A stretch of DNA of 64,000 nucleotides from Haemophilus_D parainfluenzae_AD (lineage in GTDB: Bacteria > Pseudomonadota > Gammaproteobacteria > Enterobacterales > Pasteurellaceae), in NCBI RefSeq assembly GCF_001679325.1, contig NZ_LZMX01000030.1. The stretch is one strand, 5' to 3'. Position numbers and translations under genes: made by a program. This document shows positions 51,042 to 60,089 of this stretch, one piece after another; position 1 is the first letter of the stretch; the number at the start of each line of letters is the position of its first letter. Below the pieces are notes generated by a model. It did no database searches and was not told the DNA's origin. It saw only the letters and a list, made by a program, of their open reading frames with translations.

Positions 51042-52178
51042 ATGGCAAAGAAAGATTATTACGACGTTCTTGGTGTTGAACGTGGCGCAGATGAAAAAGC
51101 AATTAAACGTGCTTACAAAAAACTCGCCATGCAATATCACCCTGATAGAACCAAAGGTGATAAAGCCAAAGAAGAAAAATTTAAAGAAATCCAAGAAGCC
51201 TATGAAATTTTAGGTGATAAAGAAAAGCGTGCGGCTTACGATCAATACGGTCACGCAGCCTTTGAACAAGGTGGCATGGGTGGCGGCGGCTTCGGTGGTG
51301 GATTCAGCGGCGCTGATTTCGGTGATATTTTTGGTGATATGTTCGGCGATATCTTCGGCGGTGGCGGGCGTGGTCGTCAGCGTGTAGTACGCGGTGAAGA
51401 TTTACGTTATGACATCCAAATTACGTTAGAAGAAGCCGTAAAAGGTACAACCAAAGACATCCAAATCAATACGCTTGCTCACTGTGATAGCTGTGATGGC
51501 TCTGGCGCAGAAAAAGGATCAAAAGTTGAGACATGCCCAAGCTGTCATGGTTCAGGTCGTATTCGTCGCCAACAAGGTTTCTTCGTAACTGAAGCCGTTT
51601 GTCCTACTTGTCATGGTTCTGGTAAGAAAATTGAAAAACCATGTAAAAGCTGCCATGGCGAAGGTCGTGTTCACAAGAAGAAAAATCTTTCCGTTAAAAT
51701 CCCAGCAGGTGTGGATACCGGCAACCAATTACGTTTAAGTGGTGAAGGTGCAGCTGGCGAAAATGGTGCACCAGCAGGTGATTTATATGTGGTTATTCAT
51801 GTTAAAGAACATCATATCTTTGAACGAGATGGCAATAACCTCTACTGTGAAGTGCCAATCAGTTTCTCAATGGCTGCGTTAGGTGGTGAAATTGAAGTTC
51901 CAACCTTAGACGGTAAAGTGAAACTCAAAATCCCTGCTGAAACCCAAACAGGCAAACTCTTCCGTATGCGTGGTAAAGGGGTGAGCTCTACACGTAGCGG
52001 CTACGCAGGGGATCTCATTTGTCGTGTGGTGATTGAAACACCGGTGAACTTAAATAAAGAACAAAAAGAATTATTAGAAAAACTGGAAGAAAGTTTGAAA
52101 GGACAAAAATCGCATAGTCCGAAATCTTCAAGCTTTTTAGACGGTGTTAAGAAATTCTTTGATAACTTAGGTAAGTAA
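51042..52178 (+). CDS. dnaJ: Chaperone protein DnaJ (Hsp40)
   Basis: Co-chaperone that delivers substrates to DnaK and stimulates its ATPase. J domain (MAKKDYYDVLGV to about 70, with HPD in MQYHPDRTKGD), Gly/Phe-rich linker (about 75-115), four zinc-finger CxxCxGxG repeats (CDSCDGSG, CPSCHGSG, CPTCHGSG, CKSCHGEG), and C-terminal substrate-binding domain. The ATG at 51042 gives 378 aa (E. coli 376 aa). No strong Shine-Dalgarno is seen. Any sigma-32 promoter of its own is unclear: CCCTTGATA at 50922-50930 has only a short, weak partner. Confidence 0.97.
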   Translation: MAKKDYYDVLGVERGADEKAIKRAYKKLAMQYHPDRTKGDKAKEEKFKEIQEAYEILGDKEKRAAYDQYGHAAFEQGGMGGGGFGGGFSGADFGDIFGDMFGDIFGGGGRGRQRVVRGEDLRYDIQITLEEAVKGTTKDIQINTLAHCDSCDGSGAEKGSKVETCPSCHGSGRIRRQQGFFVTEAVCPTCHGSGKKIEKPCKSCHGEGRVHKKKNLSVKIPAGVDTGNQLRLSGEGAAGENGAPAGDLYVVIHVKEHHIFERDGNNLYCEVPISFSMAALGGEIEVPTLDGKVKLKIPAETQTGKLFRMRGKGVSSTRSGYAGDLICRVVIETPVNLNKEQKELLEKLEESLKGQKSHSPKSSSFLDGVKKFFDNLGK

Positions 52179-52188
52179 GCCTAAATAG

Positions 52189-52236
52189 AAAGTGCGGTCA
52201 ATTTTAAAACGGTTTTGAATTTGACCGCACTTTTTT
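52189..52236 (+). terminator. Paired uptake-signal terminator after dnaJ
   Basis: AAAGTGCGGTCAA / TTGACCGCACTTT, a 13-bp stem and long loop, then a run of T. Confidence 0.88.
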
Positions 52237-52242
52237 ATTGAT

Positions 52243-52272
52243 AAAAAAGGACCTATCCACTAGGCCCTTTTT
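52243..52272. terminator. Terminator after tcyP (minus strand)
   Basis: AAAAAAGGACCTA pairs with TAGGCCCTTTTT with one mismatch; T-runs lie on both strands. It separates dnaJ from convergent tcyP. Confidence 0.7.
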
Positions 52273-52279
52273 CTCTCTA

Positions 52280-53608
52280 TTATTCTTTAAGCTTTAACCA
52301 TTTGCTAGATAATGTTCCGGCCGTCATTGCACCATTCACATTCAGTGCAGTTCGTCCCATATCAATTAATGGCTCAATTGAAATCAATAAACCCACTAAT
52401 TCTAACGGTAGATTTAAGGTTGATAACACCACAATCGCGGCAAAGGTTGCACCACCACCCACTCCGGCAATACCGAAAGAGGAGATCGCCACCACCAATA
52501 CTAATGTTGCAATATAGCTCACCGTAAATGGATCAACGCCCACTGTTGGTGCCACCATTACCGCTAGCATCGCAGGATAAATCCCTGCACAACCATTCTG
52601 TCCGATTGTTGCTCCAAAGGTGGCAGAAAAGTTTGCTACAACAGGATTATTACCTAGTTTATCTGTTTGAGTTTCAATGTTTAACGGAATACTCGCCGCA
52701 CTTGAACGAGAGGTAAAAGCAAAGCTCAATGTTGGCAATGCTTTTTTGAAGTAAGTGATTGGGTTAATACCAGATAAGCCAAGTAGTACGCCATGCACAA
52801 TAAACATCAAGATAATCGCAATATAAGACGCAACAATAAAGCTACCTAAATTCAGAATATCTTCCCATTTTGATGTAGCCGCCATTTTAATCATTAACGC
52901 GAACACACCGTAAGGGGTTAAACGAATGACAAAGCGCACTAAACGCATGACTAATTTATTTAATGTATCAACCCCTTGTGCAATACGATCACCTAGTGAT
53001 TGATCTTCTTTGCGTAAACTTAACGCTGCTACACCTAAAAATGCAGAGAAAATTACGGTACTAATAATCGAAGTTGGATTCGCTCCGGTTAATTCTGCAA
53101 ATGGATTTTTAGGAATAAAAGAAATCAACATTGCTGGAATAGAAAGGTTGCTGACTTGATCTACACGACCTATGACTTTCGCCTGTGCGGCTAATTCACG
53201 CTCACCGGCTACTAAACCTTCCGCAGTTAAACCAAACACTTTCACCATAATGATACCGATTAATGCCGCAATAGCGGTGGTAACTAAAAGCACGGAAAGT
53301 ACGCTAAAACTGATTTTGCCTAATGAGCTGGCTTGATTTAAACGCGTAATCGCAGAAAGGATCGATACGAACACCAACGGCATTACAATCATTTGGAGTA
53401 AGCGAACATAACCGCCGCCCACTAAATTGATCCAATCTAAGGCGGTTTTCACGGTTTCTTGCTCACCTAAGGATTGCAGTAATGCGCCGCCTACAAGCCC
53501 TAATAACAAACCAACAAATACCGTTTGACCTAATTTTTGCGTGCTACGATAGAGATAATTAAGCCCTAAAAGCACAGCAACAAAAAGCACTAAAGTAATA
53601 AATAACAT
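52280..53608 (-). CDS. tcyP: L-cystine symporter TcyP (YdjN)
   Basis: Sodium- or proton-coupled uptake of cystine, supplying sulfur when sulfate assimilation is off. Dicarboxylate/amino acid:cation symporter fold with about nine hydrophobic segments. FVSILSAITRLNQASSLGKISF, SFIPKNPFAELTGANPTSIIS, FTSRSSAASIPLNIE, TIGQNGCAGIYPAMLAVMVAPTVG and LLISIEPLIDMGRTALNVNGAMTAGT match E. coli TcyP almost residue for residue. Length 442 aa (E. coli 463 aa); only the C-terminal tail is shorter. Confidence 0.93.
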   Translation of the reverse strand: MLFITLVLFVAVLLGLNYLYRSTQKLGQTVFVGLLLGLVGGALLQSLGEQETVKTALDWINLVGGGYVRLLQMIVMPLVFVSILSAITRLNQASSLGKISFSVLSVLLVTTAIAALIGIIMVKVFGLTAEGLVAGERELAAQAKVIGRVDQVSNLSIPAMLISFIPKNPFAELTGANPTSIISTVIFSAFLGVAALSLRKEDQSLGDRIAQGVDTLNKLVMRLVRFVIRLTPYGVFALMIKMAATSKWEDILNLGSFIVASYIAIILMFIVHGVLLGLSGINPITYFKKALPTLSFAFTSRSSAASIPLNIETQTDKLGNNPVVANFSATFGATIGQNGCAGIYPAMLAVMVAPTVGVDPFTVSYIATLVLVVAISSFGIAGVGGGATFAAIVVLSTLNLPLELVGLLISIEPLIDMGRTALNVNGAMTAGTLSSKWLKLKE

Positions 53609-53706
53609 TTTTGTTCCTTAAAAAGTTGATAAGTAAGTCTATTTAATGGTTTTTATTAACGGAAATAAAATGTTTTTTAGGAATGAAATATAACTAAATA
53701 GAATTT

Positions 53707-53735
53707 AAAAGGGATAAACAATTTTATCCCTTTTT
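53707..53735. terminator. Bidirectional terminator after modC
   Basis: AAAAGGGATAAA / TTTATCCCTTTTT, a 12-bp stem and 4-base loop, with T-runs on both sides. Confidence 0.85.
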
Positions 53736-53757
53736 AAAATTGAAAAGAGAGTGATTG

Positions 53758-54813
53758 TTAGACGACAGAAATCGCTTTTATTTGCACATAAACATCCATG
53801 CCTTGAGCAAAATGCAATTCATTAAACGCCCATTTACTGATACTTGCCCAAACTTTATGCCCTTCCACTAACACCGCAATATCAATGCGATTCTCTTGTG
53901 GAACGATCTGTACAATTTGTCCTCGTAAGATATTACGAATGCTCGTTTGCGCTGGCTTGCTTAAAGTAAGCGACACATCGGAGCTATAAATACAGACGCG
54001 TACTTTTTCATTCGCTTGATGATGCACTTCGTTGATCCAAAGCTGTTGTTCGCCTAAAGAAAGTGCGGTCATTTTATAGGTTGGATTATGCAAATAGACA
54101 GGCAACGCCAATACACTACTCTGCTCCGATTCGCCTTTCCAAGGGGAAAATAACGGACTGTTCCAAACATTTTCTAAGGTGTCATAGGCTTTCACTTTGC
54201 CATTTTCCATCAGCACAACGCGCTCAGCCAAGCGTAATAATTCATCTAAACTGTGCGTCACATATAAAATCGGTACATTAATTTCTTTAGATAGACTTTC
54301 CAAATATTGCATAAGTTCACGTTTGCGTGGCACATCTAAAGCTGAAAGCGGTTCGTCCATCAACAATATATCAGGATCCCTTAATAAAGCTCGACCAATC
54401 GCCACACGTTGTTTTTCGCCACCCGATAAAGTAAGCGGATAGCGTTTGAGTAACGGTTCAATACCAAGTAACTGAATGATATAGTCAAAGTCTTCACGAC
54501 TAACATTCTTCATGCCATAACGTAAATTGCCTTTAACGTTGTAATGCGGAAATAGACGGGCATCTTGGAATACATAGCCGATTTTACGCTGATGTACAGG
54601 AAGATTCTCACCCTTCTCCACATCGACCAAAGTGCGGTCATTTAAACGAATAAATCCTTGATCGGGATGAGTTAAACCACTCACCAAATTAATCAATGAG
54701 GTTTTACCCGAACCTGACAAACCAAAAATCGCCGTCACACCTTGAGTTGGCAGTTGCAGATCCGCACGTAAGGTTAGGCGACCTAATTGTTGTTGTACAT
54801 TAATGTGTAGCAT
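53758..54813 (-). CDS. modC: Molybdate ABC transporter ATP-binding protein ModC
   Basis: ATPase of the high-affinity molybdate importer. Walker A GLSGSGKTS (about 31-39), signature LSGGEKQR, Walker B ILLMDEPLSALD, H-loop VTHSLDEL. A C-terminal Mop/TOBE domain follows (about 280-351). Length 351 aa (E. coli 352 aa). Its start overlaps the modB stop by 14 bases, so the genes are translationally coupled. Confidence 0.96.
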   Translation of the reverse strand: MLHINVQQQLGRLTLRADLQLPTQGVTAIFGLSGSGKTSLINLVSGLTHPDQGFIRLNDRTLVDVEKGENLPVHQRKIGYVFQDARLFPHYNVKGNLRYGMKNVSREDFDYIIQLLGIEPLLKRYPLTLSGGEKQRVAIGRALLRDPDILLMDEPLSALDVPRKRELMQYLESLSKEINVPILYVTHSLDELLRLAERVVLMENGKVKAYDTLENVWNSPLFSPWKGESEQSSVLALPVYLHNPTYKMTALSLGEQQLWINEVHHQANEKVRVCIYSSDVSLTLSKPAQTSIRNILRGQIVQIVPQENRIDIAVLVEGHKVWASISKWAFNELHFAQGMDVYVQIKAISVV

Positions 54814-55516
54814 CGCCCTGCCCCAATTTTTTCTGCATCCGTTTACTTAAGGCTTCGGAAAGCAATAAGGAAATCAATGAAAGGATCACCGCAAACAAGC
54901 AAAGGCGTGCAGTTTGTGCTTCTGCGCCCGGTGTTTGGATGAATGAATACATCGCTAAAGGAATAGTTTGGGTTTCCCCCGCAATATTAGATACGAAAGT
55001 AATGGTTGCACCAAATTCCCCTAAAGAACGAGCAAACCCTAATACTAAACCCGCCAATACACCAGGTAGAGAAAGGGGTAACGTAATCGTGAAAAAAACT
55101 CGCCAAGGCGAAGCGCCAAGCGTTTGTGCGGCTTGCTCTAATTTAAAATCAATGCTTTCCAAAGAAAGACGAATCGCCCGCACGACCAATGGAAATGCCA
55201 CCACTGCAGAAGCTAATACCGCCCCTTTCCAGCTAAAGCCAAAGGATAAACCAACCCATTGATATAAATACTTACCAATAAAGCCATTACGCCCCATGGC
55301 AACCAATAATAAATAACCGATTACCACTGGTGGCAACACCAAAGGCAGATGAATAATCCCTGTAATCAGCGACTTACCATAGAATTCCTTACGAGCCAGT
55401 AACCAAGCGATAAAAATCGCGAAAGGTAAACTCCAAAGCATAGAACTCAATGCAACACTCATACTTAAGTGAATCGCATCCCATTCCATCGGGCTTAATT
55501 GAAACCAAGAGAGCAA
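54800..55516 (-). CDS. modB: Molybdate ABC transporter permease ModB
   Basis: Inner-membrane channel of the molybdate importer. Five hydrophobic segments and the EAA loop EQAAQTLGASPWRVFFTITLPLS, then GFARSLGEFGATITFVSNIAGETQTIP, as in E. coli ModB (229 aa). The start is uncertain: TTG at 55516 has AGGAAA six bases upstream (MLSWFQLSPMEWDAI, 238 aa); ATG at 55489 would match the E. coli length but has no ribosome-binding site; TTG at 55567 would overlap the terminator after modA. Confidence 0.9.
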   Translation of the reverse strand: MLSWFQLSPMEWDAIHLSMSVALSSMLWSLPFAIFIAWLLARKEFYGKSLITGIIHLPLVLPPVVIGYLLLVAMGRNGFIGKYLYQWVGLSFGFSWKGAVLASAVVAFPLVVRAIRLSLESIDFKLEQAAQTLGASPWRVFFTITLPLSLPGVLAGLVLGFARSLGEFGATITFVSNIAGETQTIPLAMYSFIQTPGAEAQTARLCLFAVILSLISLLLSEALSKRMQKKLGQGDATH

Positions 55517-55564
55517 AATATTTCCTTGTGTATATTCGATATGACGAAATTTCTTTAGAGATAA

Positions 55565-55589
55565 CAAAAAGGACAGTTTCCTGTCCTTT
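55565..55589 (-). terminator. Terminator between modA and modB
   Basis: AAAGGACAG / CTGTCCTTT, a 9-bp stem, followed by TTTTTGTT on the minus strand. Read-through would be needed for modBC, giving more ModA than ModB. Confidence 0.78.
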
Positions 55590-55609
55590 CTTTATAAAGT
55601 CTGAGATCA

Positions 55610-56371
55610 TTATTTCACAGAGAAACCATATTCAACAAATATTTTTTTCGCTGCACTTGATTCTAAGTAATTAAGGAAATCACGGGTATCCGCATTGTCA
55701 TGATCTTTTAAAATCGCAACGGGATATTCAACTGGTTTATAGCTGTCTTTCGGGAATACACCTACTGCTTTCACGTCTTTACTCACTTTAGCATCGGTAC
55801 TATACACAATACCATAAGGGGCTTCAGCGCGTTCAACCAGGGCTAACGCACCACGTACGTCTTTCGCACGTGCTAATTTATCTTTAACTTGATCCCATAA
55901 ATTCAATTTCGTTAATGATTCTTCTGCATATTGTCCAGCAGGAACATGCGCAGGATCACCTACGGATAAATAGCTGTCTTTTAAGCCTTTAATCCATTCA
56001 CCTTTGGCAATATCCACGGAATTAGCGGCACTTTTTGCTGGAGCAATTAACACTAATTCATTGCCCGCTAATACTTTCTCAGTTTCTTTTACGGTGAGAT
56101 TTTTATCAGATAAATATTTCATCCATTTGTTGCTAGCTGAAATAAATAAGTCTGCAGGAGCCCCTTCTTCAATTTGTTTAGCTAAAGTGGATGAAGATGC
56201 AAAGGAAAACACCACTTCGTTACTTGCTTTTTCAGATTTATACTGCTCTGCAATTTGTTGTAAAGCATCAGTCATTGAAGCTGCTGCAAACACAGTCACT
56301 TTTGCAGATGCAGCGAAAGACACGACCATACCTGCAATTAAAAGTGCGGTTGAAACTTTAGTTAATTTCAT
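55610..56371 (-). CDS. modA: Molybdate ABC transporter periplasmic binding protein ModA
   Basis: Periplasmic molybdate-binding protein. A signal peptide ends near ASA (about residue 23), then VTVFAAASMTDALQQIAEQYK, FSFASSSTLAKQIEEGAPADLFISA and IVYSTDAKVS, which are family landmarks. Length 253 aa (E. coli 257 aa). First gene of modABC, divergent from modE; a TATAT-type dyad in the gap is a likely ModE site. Confidence 0.95.
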   Translation of the reverse strand: MKLTKVSTALLIAGMVVSFAASAKVTVFAAASMTDALQQIAEQYKSEKASNEVVFSFASSSTLAKQIEEGAPADLFISASNKWMKYLSDKNLTVKETEKVLAGNELVLIAPAKSAANSVDIAKGEWIKGLKDSYLSVGDPAHVPAGQYAEESLTKLNLWDQVKDKLARAKDVRGALALVERAEAPYGIVYSTDAKVSKDVKAVGVFPKDSYKPVEYPVAILKDHDNADTRDFLNYLESSAAKKIFVEYGFSVK

Positions 56372-56394
56372 TATTTATCTCCTATATAAATGAA

Positions 56395-56420
56395 ACTATA
56401 TATAAAAAAATATACTACGA
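56395..56420. promoter_or_regulatory. Candidate ModE operator upstream of modA
   Basis: ACTATATATA, then A-rich bases, then TATACTACGA: an imperfect dyad with TATAT/TATA half-sites spaced like known ModE boxes, 24 bases before the modA start. Confidence 0.45.
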
Positions 56421-56509
56421 AATGAATTATAACTTGAATTTTCAAATAAGCATACAGAAAAACCTAAAGATCAAGTAAAATAAGCCAAATTATGTATTAG
56501 GAGGAGATG

Positions 56510-57277
56510 ATGAAACAAACTGAAATTTTACTAACGATCAAACTTCATCAAGAATTATTTATTGACCCAAAGCGTGTTCGCCTCTTAAAAGAAATTAAAG
56601 AATGTGGCTCAATCAACCAAGCAGCCAAAAATGCTAAAGTGAGCTATAAAAGTGCTTGGGATCACCTTGAGGCGATGAATAAAATCAGTCCAAAACCGCT
56701 TTTAGAACGTAATATTGGTGGAAAAAATGGGGGAGGTACTTCATTAACCACTTATGCTGAGCGTTTGTTACAACTTTATGATTTGCTCGAACAAACACAA
56801 GAGCACGCCTTCCATATTCTTCAAGATGAGACAATTCCACTCAATAGCTTGCTTTCCGCGACAGCAAAATTCTCCTTACAAAGTAGTGCGCGTAATCAAT
56901 TTTTTGGTAAGGTTGCGAGTCAACATATTGTAGACTCCCGCTGCATTGTTGCGGTAAATATTCAGGATTTAGCTCATCCATTACATGTTTCAATCACAAT
57001 GCGCAGTGCTGAGCGTCTAAAACTCATTACTGAAAAAGAAGTGATGGTGATGTTTAAAGCGCCTTGGGTGAAAGTTAGTGCCATGGCATCAGAAGAAAAA
57101 AGTAATATCTTCCAAGCAACAGTTCTTTCTATGCAAAATGAAGAAGCGATTTTGCAAATAAAGGACAGCTCAATTGAATTTTGTGCAAGTATTCATAGTA
57201 AAGATGGATGGAAAGTGGGACAAGAAGTGTGGTTACATGTTGAGCCAGAACAAATCATCTTGGCAACATTGAAATAA
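56510..57277 (+). CDS. modE: Molybdate-responsive transcriptional regulator ModE
   Basis: Binds molybdate and represses modABC. N-terminal winged helix-turn-helix (RVRLLKEIKECGSINQAAKNAKVSYKSAWDHLEAM, about 20-57) and KNGGGTSLTTYAERLL, then two Mop domains (about 125-190 and 195-255) for oxyanion binding. The second of two adjacent ATGs is used (AGGAGG five bases upstream), giving 255 aa. Divergent from modA, the usual arrangement. Followed by an uptake-signal terminator. Confidence 0.95.
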   Translation: MKQTEILLTIKLHQELFIDPKRVRLLKEIKECGSINQAAKNAKVSYKSAWDHLEAMNKISPKPLLERNIGGKNGGGTSLTTYAERLLQLYDLLEQTQEHAFHILQDETIPLNSLLSATAKFSLQSSARNQFFGKVASQHIVDSRCIVAVNIQDLAHPLHVSITMRSAERLKLITEKEVMVMFKAPWVKVSAMASEEKSNIFQATVLSMQNEEAILQIKDSSIEFCASIHSKDGWKVGQEVWLHVEPEQIILATLK

Positions 57278-57290
57278 TCCTTAGAAACCC

Positions 57291-57321
57291 AAAGTGCGGT
57301 CAAAATTAACCGCACTTTTTT
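57291..57321 (+). terminator. Paired uptake-signal terminator after modE
   Basis: AAAGTGCGGT and ACCGCACTTT with an 8-base loop, then a T-run. Confidence 0.88.
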
Positions 57322-57328
57322 ATTTCAT

Positions 57329-57922
57329 TTACAAGGCAATCTCATCAATCGAGCGCCCAAAACTTGGTAAAAAGACCTGTAAAAAATAATCCATTTCTTG
57401 GCTATGCCATTGTTCCATCAAATTTTCTAAACGTTTTTTAGCTGTTTTAAATTCGTGGTTACCATGCTCTAATTCAAATTGAGCTTTAATGTAAGCACAA
57501 ATCAAATCCGCTTGCTTTACTAAATGCTTTTCTTCTGGGCTAAATTGCTCACTATCTAAGTATGGAGCAAAACTATCTTGCAACTCGGTCGGAAGCAAGC
57601 TAATTAAATGTAATTCAGCTGCCGCTTCAATGTCTTTATAAGCATGAGTGATTTCAGAATTGAAATACTTAATTGGGGTCGGCAAATCACCAGTAAAAAT
57701 TTCAGAGGTATCATGATACATCGCCACTACCGCAATACGCTCAGGATTTACTTCACCACCAAAAAAGCGATTTTTAATAATAGCTAAAGCCTGTGCTACA
57801 AAGGCAACTTGCAGGCTATGCTCTGCTAAATTTTCCTTTTCAATATTGCGCATCAATGACCAACGCTGAATTAAGCGAAGACGATCTAAACAGGCAAAAA
57901 AGTGACTGGTTTTAACTTCCAC
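57329..57922 (-). CDS. yfbR: 5'-deoxynucleotidase YfbR (HD domain)
   Basis: Metal-dependent hydrolase that dephosphorylates deoxynucleoside 5'-monophosphates. HD-domain ligands are visible: H35 in NLAEHSLQVA, H70-D71 in MYHDTSEIFTGDLPTPIKY, and a later Asp in KQADLICAYIKAQFE. Length 197 aa (E. coli 199 aa). Last gene of the nrdR-ribD-degS-yfbR run, nine bases after degS. Confidence 0.95.
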   Translation of the reverse strand: MEVKTSHFFACLDRLRLIQRWSLMRNIEKENLAEHSLQVAFVAQALAIIKNRFFGGEVNPERIAVVAMYHDTSEIFTGDLPTPIKYFNSEITHAYKDIEAAAELHLISLLPTELQDSFAPYLDSEQFSPEEKHLVKQADLICAYIKAQFELEHGNHEFKTAKKRLENLMEQWHSQEMDYFLQVFLPSFGRSIDEIAL

Positions 57923-57931
57923 AAGATATCC

Positions 57932-58954
57932 TTAGTTAGATGGTAGCTCTTCAATAATTACGGGGAGATCAATCACCTTACCTAAGCGAGAAATCGTGAT
58001 GATAACTTCTGTATTTGGTTTGGTATCACTAATAATTTGCATCATTTCACGAATAGATAAGTTATCTTGTTTATTTAAACGTAAAATCACATCTCCCACT
58101 TGGATGCCTGCTTTGGCGGCAGGACTATTGGCGGTCACGCCGGTAATCACGATACCACCGTTTGAGTTAGCGGTGATTTCACTTTGTACCCCAAAATAAC
58201 CACGAATCACGCGACCATCGCGAATAATTTTATACAACACATCATTGGCAATGCTGATCGGAATCGCAAAATTTAACCCTTCTGCAATTTCATTGGCTGT
58301 TTTACCAATACTTAACGTGCTGATCCCCACTAATTCGCCAGCTGAGTTAATCAACGCGCCACCAGAGTTACCACGGTTAATTGATGCATCGGTTTGAATA
58401 AAGTTTTGACGACCTAAAGAATCGCCTACGGCACTGCGTCCTACAGCACTGATAATCCCTTGTGAGACACTTTGACCGAGGTTATACGGGTTACCAATAG
58501 CCAGAGCAATATCACCAACACGTACTTGGCGCTCTTTATTTTGTGGAATCGTGGAAAGATCGGTTGCTTTAATTTTTAGTACCGCAAGATCCGTTAAATT
58601 ATCCGAACCGATTAAATTCGCTTCATAAATATTACCGTTTTGCAGTGCGACTACAATTTGATCGGCATTTTGGATAACGTGTTTATTGGTGAGTATATAA
58701 CCGTCTTTCGTCATAATCACACCAGAACCTAAGTTATTTACCTGTAATTGATCACTATCATTAATGCTAGCAGAAGAAAATGATCGATTGTATACATTCA
58801 CGACGGCAGGAGATGCAATTCTCACAGCACTATTGAATGAAACGATATCATCAGCAGAGAAAAGGCTGCTGTTATTGAGCTTAGGAACGGCAAATAAAAT
58901 AACACCTGCTGCGGCGAGCCCCCAAAGGGCTGAGTGGAAAAGTTTTTTAAACAT
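57932..58954 (-). CDS. degS: Periplasmic serine protease DegS (site-1 protease)
   Basis: Inner-membrane-anchored protease that senses misfolded outer-membrane proteins and cleaves RseA to start the sigma-E response. N-terminal membrane anchor (about 8-25), trypsin-like triad His92 (TNKHVI), Asp122 (TDLAVLKI) and Ser197 (RGNSGGAL), and a single PDZ domain (about 245-335), which distinguishes it from DegP. Length 340 aa. Three bases after ribD. Confidence 0.94.
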   Translation of the reverse strand: MFKKLFHSALWGLAAAGVILFAVPKLNNSSLFSADDIVSFNSAVRIASPAVVNVYNRSFSSASINDSDQLQVNNLGSGVIMTKDGYILTNKHVIQNADQIVVALQNGNIYEANLIGSDNLTDLAVLKIKATDLSTIPQNKERQVRVGDIALAIGNPYNLGQSVSQGIISAVGRSAVGDSLGRQNFIQTDASINRGNSGGALINSAGELVGISTLSIGKTANEIAEGLNFAIPISIANDVLYKIIRDGRVIRGYFGVQSEITANSNGGIVITGVTANSPAAKAGIQVGDVILRLNKQDNLSIREMMQIISDTKPNTEVIITISRLGKVIDLPVIIEELPSN

Positions 58955-58957
58955 TTT

Positions 58958-60088
58958 TTATTCTTGTATTAATAAGTTAGGTAAATAACTGAGTTTTAAA
59001 TCATCCTCAATTCTTTCACATTCTTGCAGTTGCCACAATGGGGCATCTGCAAGTTTTTCTAAATGCGGGAGTTGGCATAATCCTCGAGCTTTATCCCCCA
59101 AGAGTTTTGGAGCAACATAAATAATTAATTCATCTATAGCATGTTGTTCAATCAAGCTACCCGCTAAATTAGCGCCTGCTTCTACCCAAATGGAATTCAC
59201 TTGTCTCTTGCCTAATTCTGTCATCAACATATCGAAACCATAGTTTTCTGGCAGTAAAATTTGCTCACAGAAATCTGGGAATACAGACATATCTCGAGGA
59301 ATTGAACCCACAAGCCAAACTGGCGAATGGGTATGGAATAATTGATGTCTTGGCTGAACTCGATTTTTAGAATCTAAAATAACACGAATAGGCTGACGCA
59401 CGGTTTCTTCGGCATATTCTGCTTTTAAATCATCGGGAAATTGATTCCAGCGCACGTTCAAGCTTGGATCATCGGCTAACACGGTGGCGCTTGTGGATAA
59501 AAGTGCGCTCGCTTTAGCTCGCATTTTTTGTACATCCGCACGAGCTGCGTCACCTGTAATCCATTTGCTTTCACCACTCGCCATGGCTGTGCGCCCATCT
59601 AAACTCATGGCTAATTTCAGCTGCACATAAGGCTTACCCGTTCGCATACGTTTGAGAAAACCTTTATTTAAGGCTTCTGCTTGTTCGTTCAATAAATTGA
59701 CCGCACTTGGTATGCCTGCATCGGCTAGCATTTTCAGGCCCTTGCCTGCCACTTGCGGATTAGGATCTGCCATGGCTGCGATAACTCGACTAACCCCCGC
59801 TTCAATTAAACCTAATGCACAAGGCGGTGTGCGTCCATAATGAGAACAAGGTTCAAGCGTCACATAAGCAGTTGCACCTTTCGCTTTCTCTCCAGCATCG
59901 GCCAACGCCATTCGTTCCGCATGAGGCTGACCGGCTTTCAAATGAAACCCTTTCCCGACAATTTCACCGTTTTTAACTAACACACATCCTACGGATGGAT
60001 TCGGCGTAGTGGTGTACTGCCCTTTTGCAGCGAGCTCAAGAGCCAGTTGCATAAATTTCACATCATCAGGGGAAAAGGTGTCACTCAT
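58958..60088 (-). CDS. ribD: Riboflavin biosynthesis protein RibD (deaminase/reductase)
   Basis: Bifunctional enzyme for the second and third steps of riboflavin synthesis. N-terminal deaminase with zinc ligands in HAERMAL and PCSHYGRTPPCALGLIEAG (PNPSVGCVLV before it); C-terminal NADPH reductase (LKLAMSLDGRTAMASGESKWITG...VEAGANLAGSLI). Length 376 aa (E. coli 367 aa). It starts one base after nrdR ends, the standard nrdR-ribD pair. Confidence 0.96.
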   Translation of the reverse strand: MSDTFSPDDVKFMQLALELAAKGQYTTTPNPSVGCVLVKNGEIVGKGFHLKAGQPHAERMALADAGEKAKGATAYVTLEPCSHYGRTPPCALGLIEAGVSRVIAAMADPNPQVAGKGLKMLADAGIPSAVNLLNEQAEALNKGFLKRMRTGKPYVQLKLAMSLDGRTAMASGESKWITGDAARADVQKMRAKASALLSTSATVLADDPSLNVRWNQFPDDLKAEYAEETVRQPIRVILDSKNRVQPRHQLFHTHSPVWLVGSIPRDMSVFPDFCEQILLPENYGFDMLMTELGKRQVNSIWVEAGANLAGSLIEQHAIDELIIYVAPKLLGDKARGLCQLPHLEKLADAPLWQLQECERIEDDLKLSYLPNLLIQE

Positions 60089-60089
60089 A

